From NCBI RefSeq assembly GCF_023954305.1, contig NZ_JAMLIG010000002.1:310001-374000 (forward strand): a stretch of DNA of 64,000 nucleotides, written 5' to 3'. The translations under genes and the position numbers were made by a program. Origin of the DNA: Mesorhizobium sp. GTDB lineage: Bacteria > Pseudomonadota > Alphaproteobacteria > Rhizobiales > Rhizobiaceae. How positions within the stretch are numbered: position 1 is the first letter of the stretch; every line of letters begins with the position of its first letter. The notes beneath the pieces were generated by a model. The model had not been told where the DNA came from. It saw only the letters and a list, made by a program, of their open reading frames with translations, and made no database searches. Positions 9,269 to 18,298 of the stretch are shown piece by piece.

Positions 9269-10066
9269 ATGAAGATCGCGACCTGGAACATCAACGGCGT
9301 CAAGGCGCGCATCGAGAACCTCGTCGCCTGGCTCAAGGAAAGCCAGCCGGACATCGTCTGCCTGCAGGAGATCAAGACGGTGGACGAGGGTTTTCCGCGT
9401 GCCGAGGTCGAAGCACTTGGCTACCATGTCGAGACGCATGGCCAGAAAGGCTTCAACGGCGTCGCGATCCTGTCGAAATTGCCCTTCGACGAGGTGAACC
9501 GCGGCTTGCCCGGCGACGACGAGGACGATCAGTCGCGCTTCATCGAAGCGGTGTTTTCGACGGAAAAGGGTGTGCTGCGAGTCGTCTCGCTCTATCTGCC
9601 CAACGGCAACCCGATCTCGGAAGACCGCAAGTTCGGCTACAAGCTGCGCTGGATGGCGCGGCTCGAACGCTGGGCGGCCGAGCGCCTGCGTCTGGAAGAG
9701 CCGCTGGTGCTCGCCGGCGACTACAACGTCATCCCCGAGAAGGAGGATGCGAAACGCTGGCAGGACTGGGTGAACGACGCCCTGTTCCAGCCGGAATCGC
9801 GCCAGGCGTTCCGCCGCCTGCTCTCGCTCGGCTTCACCGAATCGATCCGCTCCGTCACCGATGCGCTCGACGTCTATACGTTCTGGGACTATCAGGCCGG
9901 TGCCTGGCAGAAGAACAACGGCATCCGCATCGACCATCTGCTCCTGTCGCCGGAAGCCGCCGATACGCTACGCGCCGCCTCGGTCGAAAAGCACGTGCGA
10001 TCGTGGGAGAAGCCCTCCGATCACGTGCCGGTCGCCGTCGATCTCGGCATTGCCGTCCGCGCCTGA
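9269..10066 (+). CDS. xthA: Exodeoxyribonuclease III
   Basis: The 265-residue Mg-dependent AP endonuclease and 3'-5' exonuclease acts in base-excision repair. Family signatures run in order: KIATWNINGVKAR at the N-terminus, CLQEIKTVDEGFP with the metal-binding glutamate near residue 35, LAGDYNVIP near residue 150 with catalytic Asp and Asn, and the C-terminal RIDHLLLSP and SDHVPVAVDL motifs. All catalytic motifs are intact. It is coupled to erpA and converges on exoR, leaving ten bases between the stop codons. Confidence 0.95.
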   Translation: MKIATWNINGVKARIENLVAWLKESQPDIVCLQEIKTVDEGFPRAEVEALGYHVETHGQKGFNGVAILSKLPFDEVNRGLPGDDEDDQSRFIEAVFSTEKGVLRVVSLYLPNGNPISEDRKFGYKLRWMARLERWAAERLRLEEPLVLAGDYNVIPEKEDAKRWQDWVNDALFQPESRQAFRRLLSLGFTESIRSVTDALDVYTFWDYQAGAWQKNNGIRIDHLLLSPEAADTLRAASVEKHVRSWEKPSDHVPVAVDLGIAVRA

Positions 10067-10076
10067 GTGCGCGAGA

Positions 10077-10865
10077 CTATCTCCGCGCCAGCATGTCCTG
10101 CGCGAGCGCGATCGCCGTGCGGCGGTCGGCCTCGGTGGCGAGCGCGAAGGCTTCCTCCTGCATGCCGCCGATCCACTGGCGGTCACGGGGATCGGCGCGC
10201 TCCATGGCAGCGGTCAGCATGGCGAGCCCGCGCACGACCTTGCCGCGCTGGTAGAGCAGGTTGCCGAGCGTCGCCTGCGCACCGGCATGGCCCTTTTCGG
10301 CGGCGAGCTGAAGCCAGCGGCCGGCCTGCTTGACCGAGGTCTTGACGCCCTCGCCGTTGAGGAACATTCGGCCGAGTTCGAACTGCGCCGTCGGGTTGCG
10401 GTAATTGGTGGCCGCGTCGCGATAATATTCCTGCGCCAGGCCCGGATCGGCCTTGACCGGCGTTCCCGGGATGCCCTTGCGGACATAGGTTCCGATCGCC
10501 ACCAGCGCATCGGAGACATAGGCCGCTTCCACGCTGCCGTGCTCGACCCCCTGGCTGACGATCTGCGAATAGAACTTGAAGGCCTCGTAGTCGTTGCGGG
10601 CGACCCCGTCGCCATCGGCATACATGCGAGCCAGCTTCCACTGGGCGCCGAGCTGCCCCTTCTCGGCGGCATAGCGATAGGCCTCGATCGCCTCGTCCTT
10701 GTGGCCGCTGCGGTATTTGTCGTAGCCGTCGCGCAACGCTTCCCACGGATTGGACAACGGCGTGCCGCCGGTCGATGCCGGATCGAGCGCAAGCGCCTGC
10801 CCCAGCCCGGTCAGCAGCATGCCCGCCGCGAATGCACCAACCCTTATGGACCCGGAAATCCGCAT
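10077..10865 (-). CDS. exoR: Sel1-repeat periplasmic regulator ExoR
   Basis: The 262-residue secreted Sel1-like repeat protein has an N-terminal signal peptide ending near ALA (residues about 1-24) and repeats containing AYRYAAEKGQLGAQWKLARMYA and QLAAEKGHAGAQATLGNLLY. Length, the DYEAFK-Y-QIV-QGVE segment and the IPGTPVKADP segment match my recollection of Sinorhizobium ExoR. That protein binds the periplasmic part of the sensor kinase ExoS, restraining ExoS-ChvI control of exopolysaccharide and motility. I chose the ATG at 10865, which directly precedes the signal peptide, rather than an upstream ATG giving a 32-residue extension. Placement beside xthA also fits rhizobial genomes. Confidence 0.82.
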   Translation of the reverse strand: MRISGSIRVGAFAAGMLLTGLGQALALDPASTGGTPLSNPWEALRDGYDKYRSGHKDEAIEAYRYAAEKGQLGAQWKLARMYADGDGVARNDYEAFKFYSQIVSQGVEHGSVEAAYVSDALVAIGTYVRKGIPGTPVKADPGLAQEYYRDAATNYRNPTAQFELGRMFLNGEGVKTSVKQAGRWLQLAAEKGHAGAQATLGNLLYQRGKVVRGLAMLTAAMERADPRDRQWIGGMQEEAFALATEADRRTAIALAQDMLARR

Positions 10866-11202
10866 CTCTCTCAAATCACTCACGCCGTACGCACCGACAG
10901 GACGCCGCCCCGCGCCCGCGCCGCAGCCGCAAAGCCGGCCATGAAAACCGCTACCGTCCATCCGCCTTTGCGGAAGAACGCGATTTCAGCCCTCATGCCG
11001 GTTCGATACGTCACGGCGTCCCTTCTCGTTTTCGCCGCTTGTCGCGGCCTTGCCTCGTCCGGCGGCCCCACGGGCAGCCTCGAAGAGAGCTTCGGGGTGC
11101 TCCGGGTTTATGGCGGGAAGTAGGCAATTTGTCCCCTCCGCTTTATAGCGCGAGGGATGTTGAAAGAGTGTTGCCGAATCGTCACAAACCATCGCCGACG
11201 CT
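10866..11202. other. Stretch between exoR and ilvD with no confident gene
   Basis: Besides the exoR promoter region, this stretch holds a weak plus-strand candidate at 10941-11123 (60 codons, with a lipobox-like LLVFAAC and a polar tail) and a weak minus-strand candidate at 10880-11071. Neither has a convincing ribosome binding site or a recognisable family. I regard both as unproven. Confidence 0.4.
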
Positions 11203-11230
11203 GAAACGAAAACGGCCCCGCTGGGGGCCG
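11203..11230 (-). terminator. Rho-independent terminator of ilvD
   Basis: Reading the minus strand, CGGCCCC (11224-11230) and GGGGCCG (11213-11219) form a stem with a four-base loop. It is followed by TTTTCGTTTC, a clear T-rich tail. It lies about 25 bases beyond the ilvD stop codon. Confidence 0.8.
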
Positions 11231-11254
11231 CCTGCCGTCTTGGCTCGCAAGGCG

Positions 11255-13090
11255 CTATTCGGGGAGGATTCGAACCGCTCCCCTGTCGGCGCTGGCGGCG
11301 AAGGCGGCATAGGCCTTCAGCGCCGTCGTGACGGCCCGCTTGCGCGGCGCCGCCGGCTTCCAGCCCAACCTGTCCTGCTCGGCTCGGCGGGCCGCCAGCT
11401 CCGCTTCGTCCACCCGCAGGCTGATCGTCCGATTGGGAATGTCGATGTCGATCATGTCGCCTTCGCGCACCAGGCCGATCGTGCCGCCGCTCGCCGCCTC
11501 GGGCGACACATGGCCGATCGAGAGACCCGAGGTACCTCCGGAGAAGCGGCCATCGGTAAGAAGCGCGCAAGCCTTGCCGAGCCCCTTCGACTTCAGATAG
11601 CTCGTCGGATAAAGCATCTCCTGCATTCCGGGTCCGCCCCGCGGACCTTCATAGCGGATGACCACCACGTCGCCCGCCTTTACCTCGTTGGCGAGAATGC
11701 CCTTCACGGCTGCGTCCTGGCTCTCGTAGACCTTGGCCGGTCCGGAGAATTTCAGGATCGAATCGTCGACGCCGGCGGTCTTCACGACGCAGCCGTCGAG
11801 CGCGATGTTTCCCTTCAGCACCGCCAGGCCGCCGTCCTTCGAGAACGGCGTCTCGGCCGAACGGATGACGCCCGCCTCGCGGTCGAGGTCAAGCTCGTCC
11901 CAGCGCCGGTCCTGGCTGAACGCCGTCTGCGTTGGAACGCCGCCGGGAGCGGCCAGGAAGAAGTCGCGGACCTTCGCGCTGTTGGTCCGCGAGATGTCCC
12001 AGCGGTCGATAGCGTCGCCGATCGTCGCCGTATGGACCGTCGGCAGGTCGCGATGAATCAAGCCGGCGCGGTCGAGCTGGCCCAGAATCGCGAAGATGCC
12101 GCCGGCGCGGTGAACGTCCTCCATGTGGACGTCGCTCTTGGCCGGCGCCACCTTGCACAGCACAGGCACGCGCCGCGACAGCGCGTCGATGTCGTCCATG
12201 GTGAAATCGACCTCCCCCTCATGTGCCGCGGCGAGGATGTGGAGCACCGTATTGGTTGACCCGCCCATGGCGATGTCCAGCGCCATGGCGTTCTCGAACG
12301 TCTGCTTCGTGACGATCGAACGCGGCAGGACACTCGCGTCATCCTGCTCGTAATAGCGCTGGCAGAGGTCGACGACGAGATGGCCAGCCTCCACGAACAG
12401 ACGCTTGCGGTCCGCATGGGTAGCGAGCGTCGAGCCGTTGCCGGGCAGCGACAGGCCGAGCGCCTCGGTCAGGCAGTTCATCGAATTGGCGGTGAACATG
12501 CCAGAGCACGAGCCGCAGGTCGGGCAGGCCGAGCGTTCGATGGTCTTGACGTCCTCGTCGGACACCTTGTCGTCGGCGGCCGCCACCATCGCGTCGACGA
12601 GGTCGAGCGCAACCTTCTTGCCCTGAAGGACAACCTTGCCAGCTTCCATCGGGCCGCCGGAGACGAAGACGGCAGGGATGTTGAGCCGCATCGCCGCCAT
12701 CAGCATGCCAGGCGTGATCTTGTCGCAATTCGAGATGCAGACCATGGCGTCGGCGCAGTGCGCATTGACCATGTATTCGACGCTGTCGGCGATGAGCTCG
12801 CGTGACGGTAGCGAATACAGCATGCCGTCGTGGCCCATGGCGATGCCATCGTCGACCGCGATCGTGTTGAATTCCTTGGCGACGCCGCCGGCGGCCTCGA
12901 TCTCGCGCGCCACCAGCTGGCCAAGATCCTTGAGGTGGACGTGGCCCGGCACGAATTGGGTGAAGGAATTGACCACGGCGATGATCGGCTTGCCGAAATC
13001 GCCCTCCTTCATACCGGTGGCGCGCCACAGGCCGCGCGCGCCGGCCATGTTGCGGCCGTGGGTGGTGGTGCGTGAACGATAGGCGGGCAT
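11255..13090 (-). CDS. ilvD: Dihydroxy-acid dehydratase
   Basis: The 611-residue Fe-S dehydratase of branched-chain amino acid biosynthesis converts 2,3-dihydroxy-isovalerate or -methylvalerate to the 2-keto acid. The cluster-binding cysteines appear in CISNCDKITPGML near residue 120 and CPTCGSCSGMFTANSMNCL near residue 195. The C-terminal GRFSGGTSGLSIGHVSPEAA motif is also present. Length is full. It stands alone on the minus strand with its own terminator. Confidence 0.96.
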   Translation of the reverse strand: MPAYRSRTTTHGRNMAGARGLWRATGMKEGDFGKPIIAVVNSFTQFVPGHVHLKDLGQLVAREIEAAGGVAKEFNTIAVDDGIAMGHDGMLYSLPSRELIADSVEYMVNAHCADAMVCISNCDKITPGMLMAAMRLNIPAVFVSGGPMEAGKVVLQGKKVALDLVDAMVAAADDKVSDEDVKTIERSACPTCGSCSGMFTANSMNCLTEALGLSLPGNGSTLATHADRKRLFVEAGHLVVDLCQRYYEQDDASVLPRSIVTKQTFENAMALDIAMGGSTNTVLHILAAAHEGEVDFTMDDIDALSRRVPVLCKVAPAKSDVHMEDVHRAGGIFAILGQLDRAGLIHRDLPTVHTATIGDAIDRWDISRTNSAKVRDFFLAAPGGVPTQTAFSQDRRWDELDLDREAGVIRSAETPFSKDGGLAVLKGNIALDGCVVKTAGVDDSILKFSGPAKVYESQDAAVKGILANEVKAGDVVVIRYEGPRGGPGMQEMLYPTSYLKSKGLGKACALLTDGRFSGGTSGLSIGHVSPEAASGGTIGLVREGDMIDIDIPNRTISLRVDEAELAARRAEQDRLGWKPAAPRKRAVTTALKAYAAFAASADRGAVRILPE

Positions 13091-13210
13091 TTCCGATCCT
13101 GGCTTTCTTGGCGTATCCGAAATCCTTTATGCGCTAACGGCCCGCGTGACCAGACCGTCGGCTGCAGGCAAGTCCTGCCGATTTGCGATACCAATCGTGC
13201 TTTGCCGCCT

Positions 13211-13798
13211 CTACGCGGCGAAGCGGCGCGCGTCGCCGGCGAAGAAGTCCTCGGGAATGCCCCCGCCCACAAGCCGGTGGAACATCGCGTCGATTTCCTC
13301 GGCAGAAGTCTCGGGCTCTTCCGACAGCCACCAGGTCGCGACCGTCATGAATGTTCCGGTGATGAAATCGAGGATCAATTTGCGCGGAACCCCGCGATGG
13401 AGGCCCGGACGGGCATAGGCGCCGAGAAAGCGGGCCAGTTCCTGACGGATCGCTCCCAGCACGATCGCGTGGCCGGCGGTGCCTTCCAGGGCTTTGAGCA
13501 ACGCGCGGTGGCCGTGCATATGGCGCAGAAGCGCGAGCGTGCCCTGGCAGGATTCGATGCGGGGTCGCAGCAATTGCGTCTCGCGCCCGTGCTGGAGAAC
13601 CGGCCGCAGCCGTTCGAGGCTGCGCGCGACGAGTTCGTCCTTCGAGCGGAAATGGGCATAGACGGTCGAACGCCCGACGCCTGCCTCGGCGGCGATGTCG
13701 GGCACCGCGATTTCGTCATAGGGCCGGGTCAGCATGAGTCTGACGACGGCATCGTAGAGAGCCTGCCGGGTTCGATGGACTCGTCGATCGATGGCCAT
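13211..13798 (-). CDS. TetR-family transcriptional regulator
   Basis: The 195-residue repressor has an N-terminal helix-turn-helix: residues about 25-50 read DEIAVPDIAAEAGVGRSTVY followed by AHFRSKDEL, the TetR signature. The C-terminal ligand domain resembles the TetR_C group seen in small rhizobial regulators. I chose the ATG at 13798, since an upstream start would add 30 residues of low-quality sequence covering the operator. The gene is divergent from a small membrane protein, and a strong inverted repeat lies between them. Confidence 0.88.
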   Translation of the reverse strand: MAIDRRVHRTRQALYDAVVRLMLTRPYDEIAVPDIAAEAGVGRSTVYAHFRSKDELVARSLERLRPVLQHGRETQLLRPRIESCQGTLALLRHMHGHRALLKALEGTAGHAIVLGAIRQELARFLGAYARPGLHRGVPRKLILDFITGTFMTVATWWLSEEPETSAEEIDAMFHRLVGGGIPEDFFAGDARRFAA

Positions 13799-13840
13799 GG
13801 GTCGCTCCCGAGGATGAGGACGCTGGGATCGGCGGCGGAA

Positions 13841-13868
13841 GCCGGACGTTTTGCCCGTAACGTCCGGC
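13841..13868. promoter_or_regulatory. Candidate TetR operator, 10-bp inverted repeat
   Basis: GCCGGACGTT at 13841-13850 and AACGTCCGGC at 13859-13868 are perfect inverted arms with an 8-base spacer. The repeat lies between the divergent TetR gene and the membrane-protein gene, the usual place for an autoregulatory operator of this family. Confidence 0.65.
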
Positions 13869-13936
13869 AACAACCCGCCAGCGCTCATAGATATCGCGCT
13901 AACGCTCCCTCATCGCAACAGCAAGGGAGAGCCCTC

Positions 13937-14434
13937 ATGTCGACCCAATTCATCTCAGGCGCACCGGCGGCGCCAGACCGGCTTCGATCCGCCGAGTTCC
14001 GCGCCGGTGCCGCGGCCCTGTTCATCCTGGTGCTGACGTCTGTGCACCACGCCTGGGGTGCCTACGTCTTCGACACTCCGTTCCGGCTGCACATCGTATT
14101 CGTCAGCATTCCGGTCGCGGCCCTGATCGTCGGCCTGTTCTACGTCACGGCCACGGGCCGTCCCCGCGTGGCGACCGCCGCCCGCTGGGCCGCAATCGCT
14201 ACGATCGCGTTGTTCCCCATACTCGCGATCGGCTTTTACGAGGGCGGCTACAACCACCTCGTGAAAAACCTGGTCTTCTTCGTCGGCGGGGAAGGAGCGA
14301 CCCGGGAGGTTTTCTCGTCACCGATGTATGAGATGCCGAGCGACGTCTTCTTCGAGGCGACCGGAGTTCTTCAGCTGCCGGCCGCGGTCTATGCCTCGCT
14401 GCAACTGTGGCGGCTGCTGCGGGCGATGCGCTGA
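13937..14434 (+). CDS. Small multi-pass membrane protein of unknown function
   Basis: The 165-residue protein has about four hydrophobic segments: residues about 23-42 (FRAGAAALFILVLTS), 55-75, 90-110 and the C-terminal 140-160 region. I do not recognise the family. The ATG at 13937 follows AAGGGAGA with good spacing. Divergence from the TetR gene and the palindrome between them suggest that regulator controls it, for example as part of a response to a small hydrophobic compound. No catalytic motif is evident. Confidence 0.75.
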   Translation: MSTQFISGAPAAPDRLRSAEFRAGAAALFILVLTSVHHAWGAYVFDTPFRLHIVFVSIPVAALIVGLFYVTATGRPRVATAARWAAIATIALFPILAIGFYEGGYNHLVKNLVFFVGGEGATREVFSSPMYEMPSDVFFEATGVLQLPAAVYASLQLWRLLRAMR

Positions 14435-14441
14435 GGAGAAC

Positions 14442-14465
14442 GGGCGTCGGCCGTGGCCGGCGCCC
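14442..14465. terminator. Hairpin between convergent membrane-protein gene and valS
   Basis: GGGCGTCGGCC (14442-14452) pairs with GGCCGGCGCCC (14455-14465), with one G-T pair, just past both convergent stop codons. T tails are poor on both strands, so it is a terminator candidate by position and stem strength only. Confidence 0.45.
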
Positions 14466-14473
14466 GCAATCTG

Positions 14474-17251
14474 TCAGTGGCTCACCCGGGCCAGCGCCGT
14501 CTGCAGCCGCGCCCGTTGTTCGCGGAACTCGGCCAGTTTCTCGCGCTCGGCCTCCACCACCTCTTCGGCGGCCTTGGCGACAAACTGCGGGTTGTCGAGC
14601 TTCTTTTCGACACGGGCGATTTCGCCGTCGATCTTGGCAACTTCCTTGGCCAGCCGCGCGGCTTCCGCCTTCACGTCGATCAGGTCGCCGAGCGGCAGGG
14701 CGAAGGTCGCCTCGCCGAGCACGATCTGCGCCGACGCCTTCGGGGCGGCGGTAGAGTGACCGACCTGGCCGACGCGGGCGAGACGCGCGATCGCCGGCGC
14801 ATGGCGGGCAAGCCGTGCCTCGGTCTCCTTATCGGCGCCGATGACGCACAGCGGCGCAACCGCCGAGGGCGGAACATTCATCTCGGCACGGACCGAACGG
14901 ATACCCGAGACCAGGTCGATCAGCCAGTTGATCTCGGCCGCCGCCTCTGCATCCTCGAAATCGGGATTCGGCCAGGCGGCGTGGCACAGAAGCGTTGACC
15001 GCGAAGCCCCTTCGCCGGCCGTATGCGCCCACAGTTCTTCCGTCATGAACGGCATGATCGGGTGCAAAAGCTTGTAGATCTCGTCGAGAACGAACGCCGC
15101 GACCGCCTGCGATTCCGCCTTTGCAGACGCATCGTCGCCCATGAACACGGGCTTCAGCAGTTCCAGATACCAGTCGCAGAAACCGTTCCAGACGAAGCGG
15201 TAGGCCGCGCCCGCGGCGTCGTTGAACCGATAGGTCTCGATCGCCCCGGTAATCTCGCGGGCGGCACGGGTCAGCTCGGTCAGGATCCAGCGGTTGACCG
15301 TCAGCTTGGCGTCGTTGAGCCAGAAGTCGTCGTTGCGCGCCACCCCGTTCATCTCGGCGAAGCGGGTCGCATTCCAGAGCTTGGTGCCGAAATTGCGGTA
15401 GCCGGCAACCCGTGCCGGGTCGAGCTTCACATCCCGGCCCTGCGCCGCCATGATCGTCAGGGTGAATCGCAGCGCATCGGCGCCGTACTCGTCGATCAGC
15501 TCGAGCGGGTCGATGACGTTGCCCTTCGACTTCGACATCTTGGCGCCGCTCTTGTCGCGGACGAGCGCGTGGACATAGACCGTGTGGAACGGCTCCTCGT
15601 CCATGAAATGCAGTCCCATCATCATCATCCGGGCGACCCAGAAGAAGATGATGTCGAAGCCGGTCACCAGCACGTCGGTCTGGTAGTAGGTTTCCAGCTC
15701 CTTCGTCTGCTGCGGCCAGCCCAGCGTCGAGAACGGCCACAGCGCCGAGGAGAACCAGGTGTCGAGCACGTCTTCGTCGCGTGTCAGGATCTCGCCGGGA
15801 GAAAAATTGTCGAGCTTCTCCTGGACGAATGCCTTCCACGGACCTTCGAGGGCCAAGTAGTATTCAACAGCGTCATCCAGCGCCTCTTGCTCGGTCTTGG
15901 CGACGAAGACATGGCCGTCCGGGCCGTACCAGGCCGGAATCTGATGACCCCACCAGAGCTGGCGTGAGATGCACCAGGGCTGGATGTTCTCCATCCATTC
16001 GAAGTAGGTCTTTTCCCAATTCTTCGGCACGAATTTGGTGCGACCCTCGCGCACCGAAGCGATCGCCGGCTTCGCCAGTTCCGCCGCGTTGACGTACCAT
16101 TGGTCGGTGAGGAACGGCTCGATCGGCACGCCGCCGCGGTCGCCGTGCGGCACCATGTGTCTGTGCGGCTCGATCTTGGCGAGGAAGCCGCCCTCCTCCA
16201 TGATCCGAACGATCAGCTTGCGCGCCTCGAAACGGTCGAGGCCGTGCAACTGGTCCCAGACGGACTGGCGCTCAGGCGTCACCTCGACGCCGTCGGCGAA
16301 CTCCTCGTTGTCGTTGATGCTTATCGTGCCGTCCACGGTCAGGACGTTGATCGCCGGCAAATCGTTGCGCTTGCCGACTTCGAAGTCGTTGAAGTCGTGG
16401 GCAGGCGTGATCTTCACCGCGCCGGTGCCCTTCTCGGGATCGGAATACTCGTCGGCGACGATCGGGATCTTGCGGCCGACGATGGGCAGGACTGCCCGTT
16501 TGCCGACCAGGCTGCGATAGCGCTCGTCGTCCGGATGAACGGCGACGCCGGTATCGCCGAGCATGGTTTCCGGCCGCGTCGTGGCGACGGTGATGTAGGT
16601 CGACGGATCGTCGGGGTCGAAGACAGCGCCCTCGACCGGATAGCGGAAATGCCAGAGGCTGCCGTTGATCTCGACCTGTTCGACCTCGAGGTCGGAAATC
16701 GCCGTCCTCAGCTTCGGATCCCAGTTGACCAGCCGCTTGTCCTTGTAGATCAGACCCTGCCGGTAGAGCGTGACGAACACCTCGAGCACCGCCTCGGAGA
16801 GGCCCTCGTCCATGGTGAACCGCTCGCGCGACCAGTCGCAGGATGCGCCCAGCCTCTTCAGCTGATTGACGATCATCCCGCCTGACGCCGTCTTCCATTC
16901 CCACACCCTGTCGACGAATTCGTCGCGGGTCAGATCGCGGCGATGGATCTGCCTCTCCGACAGCTGCCGCTCGACCACCATCTGGGTGGCGATCCCGGCA
17001 TGGTCCATGCCCGGCTGCCAAAGCACGTTTTTGCCGCGCATGCGCTCGAAACGGACGAGAATGTCCTGCAGCGTGTTGTTGAGCGCGTGGCCCATGTGCA
17101 GCGAGCCGGTGACATTGGGCGGCGGGATGACAATGGTGAACGGCTCTGCCCCCTCCTCCGCGCCGGCGCCGGCCACGAACGCGTCTGCGTCTTCCCAGGC
17201 CTGAGCGATGCGGGGCTCGATCGTGTTTGAATCGTATGTCTTGTCGAGCAT
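14474..17251 (-). CDS. valS: Valyl-tRNA synthetase
   Basis: The 925-residue class I synthetase charges tRNA-Val. The HIGH motif is HMGH at residues 52-55 inside NVTGSLHMGHALNNT, and the KMSKS motif is intact around residue 570 (GAKMSKSKGNVIDP). The editing domain and the C-terminal coiled coil (last about 70 residues, rich in Lys/Glu/Ala, with EAARLAKEVAKIDGEIARV) are present. The order valS then popZ-like gene (upstream on the same strand) is characteristic of alphaproteobacteria. Confidence 0.96.
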   Translation of the reverse strand: MLDKTYDSNTIEPRIAQAWEDADAFVAGAGAEEGAEPFTIVIPPPNVTGSLHMGHALNNTLQDILVRFERMRGKNVLWQPGMDHAGIATQMVVERQLSERQIHRRDLTRDEFVDRVWEWKTASGGMIVNQLKRLGASCDWSRERFTMDEGLSEAVLEVFVTLYRQGLIYKDKRLVNWDPKLRTAISDLEVEQVEINGSLWHFRYPVEGAVFDPDDPSTYITVATTRPETMLGDTGVAVHPDDERYRSLVGKRAVLPIVGRKIPIVADEYSDPEKGTGAVKITPAHDFNDFEVGKRNDLPAINVLTVDGTISINDNEEFADGVEVTPERQSVWDQLHGLDRFEARKLIVRIMEEGGFLAKIEPHRHMVPHGDRGGVPIEPFLTDQWYVNAAELAKPAIASVREGRTKFVPKNWEKTYFEWMENIQPWCISRQLWWGHQIPAWYGPDGHVFVAKTEQEALDDAVEYYLALEGPWKAFVQEKLDNFSPGEILTRDEDVLDTWFSSALWPFSTLGWPQQTKELETYYQTDVLVTGFDIIFFWVARMMMMGLHFMDEEPFHTVYVHALVRDKSGAKMSKSKGNVIDPLELIDEYGADALRFTLTIMAAQGRDVKLDPARVAGYRNFGTKLWNATRFAEMNGVARNDDFWLNDAKLTVNRWILTELTRAAREITGAIETYRFNDAAGAAYRFVWNGFCDWYLELLKPVFMGDDASAKAESQAVAAFVLDEIYKLLHPIMPFMTEELWAHTAGEGASRSTLLCHAAWPNPDFEDAEAAAEINWLIDLVSGIRSVRAEMNVPPSAVAPLCVIGADKETEARLARHAPAIARLARVGQVGHSTAAPKASAQIVLGEATFALPLGDLIDVKAEAARLAKEVAKIDGEIARVEKKLDNPQFVAKAAEEVVEAEREKLAEFREQRARLQTALARVSH

Positions 17252-17446
17252 CTGAGTGGTCCGGCCAATGGGGGAGCGTGCGCCCGTGTAAATCCGAGGG
17301 GCGCTGATGTGTCAACCTGCGCGTCCTGCGGCCGTCTGCGCGGCCGTGCGGGTGGGAAGTACCGTCGCGAACACTAGCCGGCGATCCGACCGAACGGAAT
17401 CGCTGCGGCTAGGCCCTCAGCCAACCGGCTTCGCCGATGAGCGAAC

Positions 17447-18172
17447 TCAGCCGGCGCCGCCGCGGGCGACCCGCTCGATCTCCTCGCGCACCAGTCGCTC
17501 GACCAGCGTCGGCAGGTTGTTGTCCAGCCAGTCCTGCAGCATCGGCCGCATCATCTCCTCGGCGATCTCGTCGAAAGAGCGACGGCGGCTCGCCGCGAAC
17601 GCGTCCGACAGTTCCCCGAACGCGGCAGCGACCTGGCGGCCGGCCACCTCCGAAATGATCGAGGAGCGCGGCGTGTCGGGCAAGCTGGCGGGAGACGGCG
17701 ATGAGGATACCGGTGCGGGCGCAGGAGCAGGGGCTGCGATCGGCGAGGCCGGGCGCTGGTTCCATTCGCTTCGCGCGCCGGCGTCGCCGGCCGGCTCGAC
17801 CGTGACCGTCTGCAGGGGGCGTTCGCTCCGCGGCGACGGTGCGTTCTTAGGTTCGGCAGCGACGACAGACTCGACCTCGACGGCGGGCTTGGTGACCTGG
17901 TCCGCCTCGGCGGAGAGCGGGGTCGCTGGCCGAACAACGGCGGCAGGCTCGCTCGACGCGTGCAATTCCTCCCGGAACGTCTCGATGTCCCGGGCGCCCA
18001 TACTCGGAGAGGATGTGTTGGCAGCAGCGGGAAAGGCCGTCTCCTGCGCGGTGCGGGTGGTATCGCTGTCCTCGATGATCCGCCGGATCGATGCGAGGAT
18101 CTCCTCCATCGAGGGTTCGCGCTGTGCGCCCCCCAATTGCTGGACGACTGCTTCGGCTGCCTGCGACGCCAT
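17447..18172 (-). CDS. popZ: PopZ-like polar organising protein (DUF2497)
   Basis: The 241-residue protein has the PopZ layout. A short conserved N-terminal helix (EPSMEEILASIRRIIEDSD, residues about 19-37) is followed by a long Pro/Ala/Glu-rich disordered linker. A C-terminal block (about 185-238) reads SFDEIAEEMMRPMLQDWLDNN and then LVERLVREEIERVARG. PopZ self-assembles at the cell pole and anchors the chromosome origin through ParB. Its position between valS and tolC agrees with the family. Confidence 0.85.
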   Translation of the reverse strand: MASQAAEAVVQQLGGAQREPSMEEILASIRRIIEDSDTTRTAQETAFPAAANTSSPSMGARDIETFREELHASSEPAAVVRPATPLSAEADQVTKPAVEVESVVAAEPKNAPSPRSERPLQTVTVEPAGDAGARSEWNQRPASPIAAPAPAPAPVSSSPSPASLPDTPRSSIISEVAGRQVAAAFGELSDAFAASRRRSFDEIAEEMMRPMLQDWLDNNLPTLVERLVREEIERVARGGAG

Positions 18173-18298
18173 ATGCCCTTACCCCGCGCGACTGAGGATT
18201 CGCGTTTCGAATCAGGCTTTCAGGGTAGCTGACGCGACGCCGCTGGTGAATCCCCACTGGCGACTTAACGCATTTGCTCACAGGATTAAGTGGAGCCC

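Noticed and set aside
17100..17446. T-box or other leader riboswitch upstream of valS
   Set aside because: The 195-base leader shows no specifier-loop or antiterminator pattern, and T-boxes are not expected in this group.
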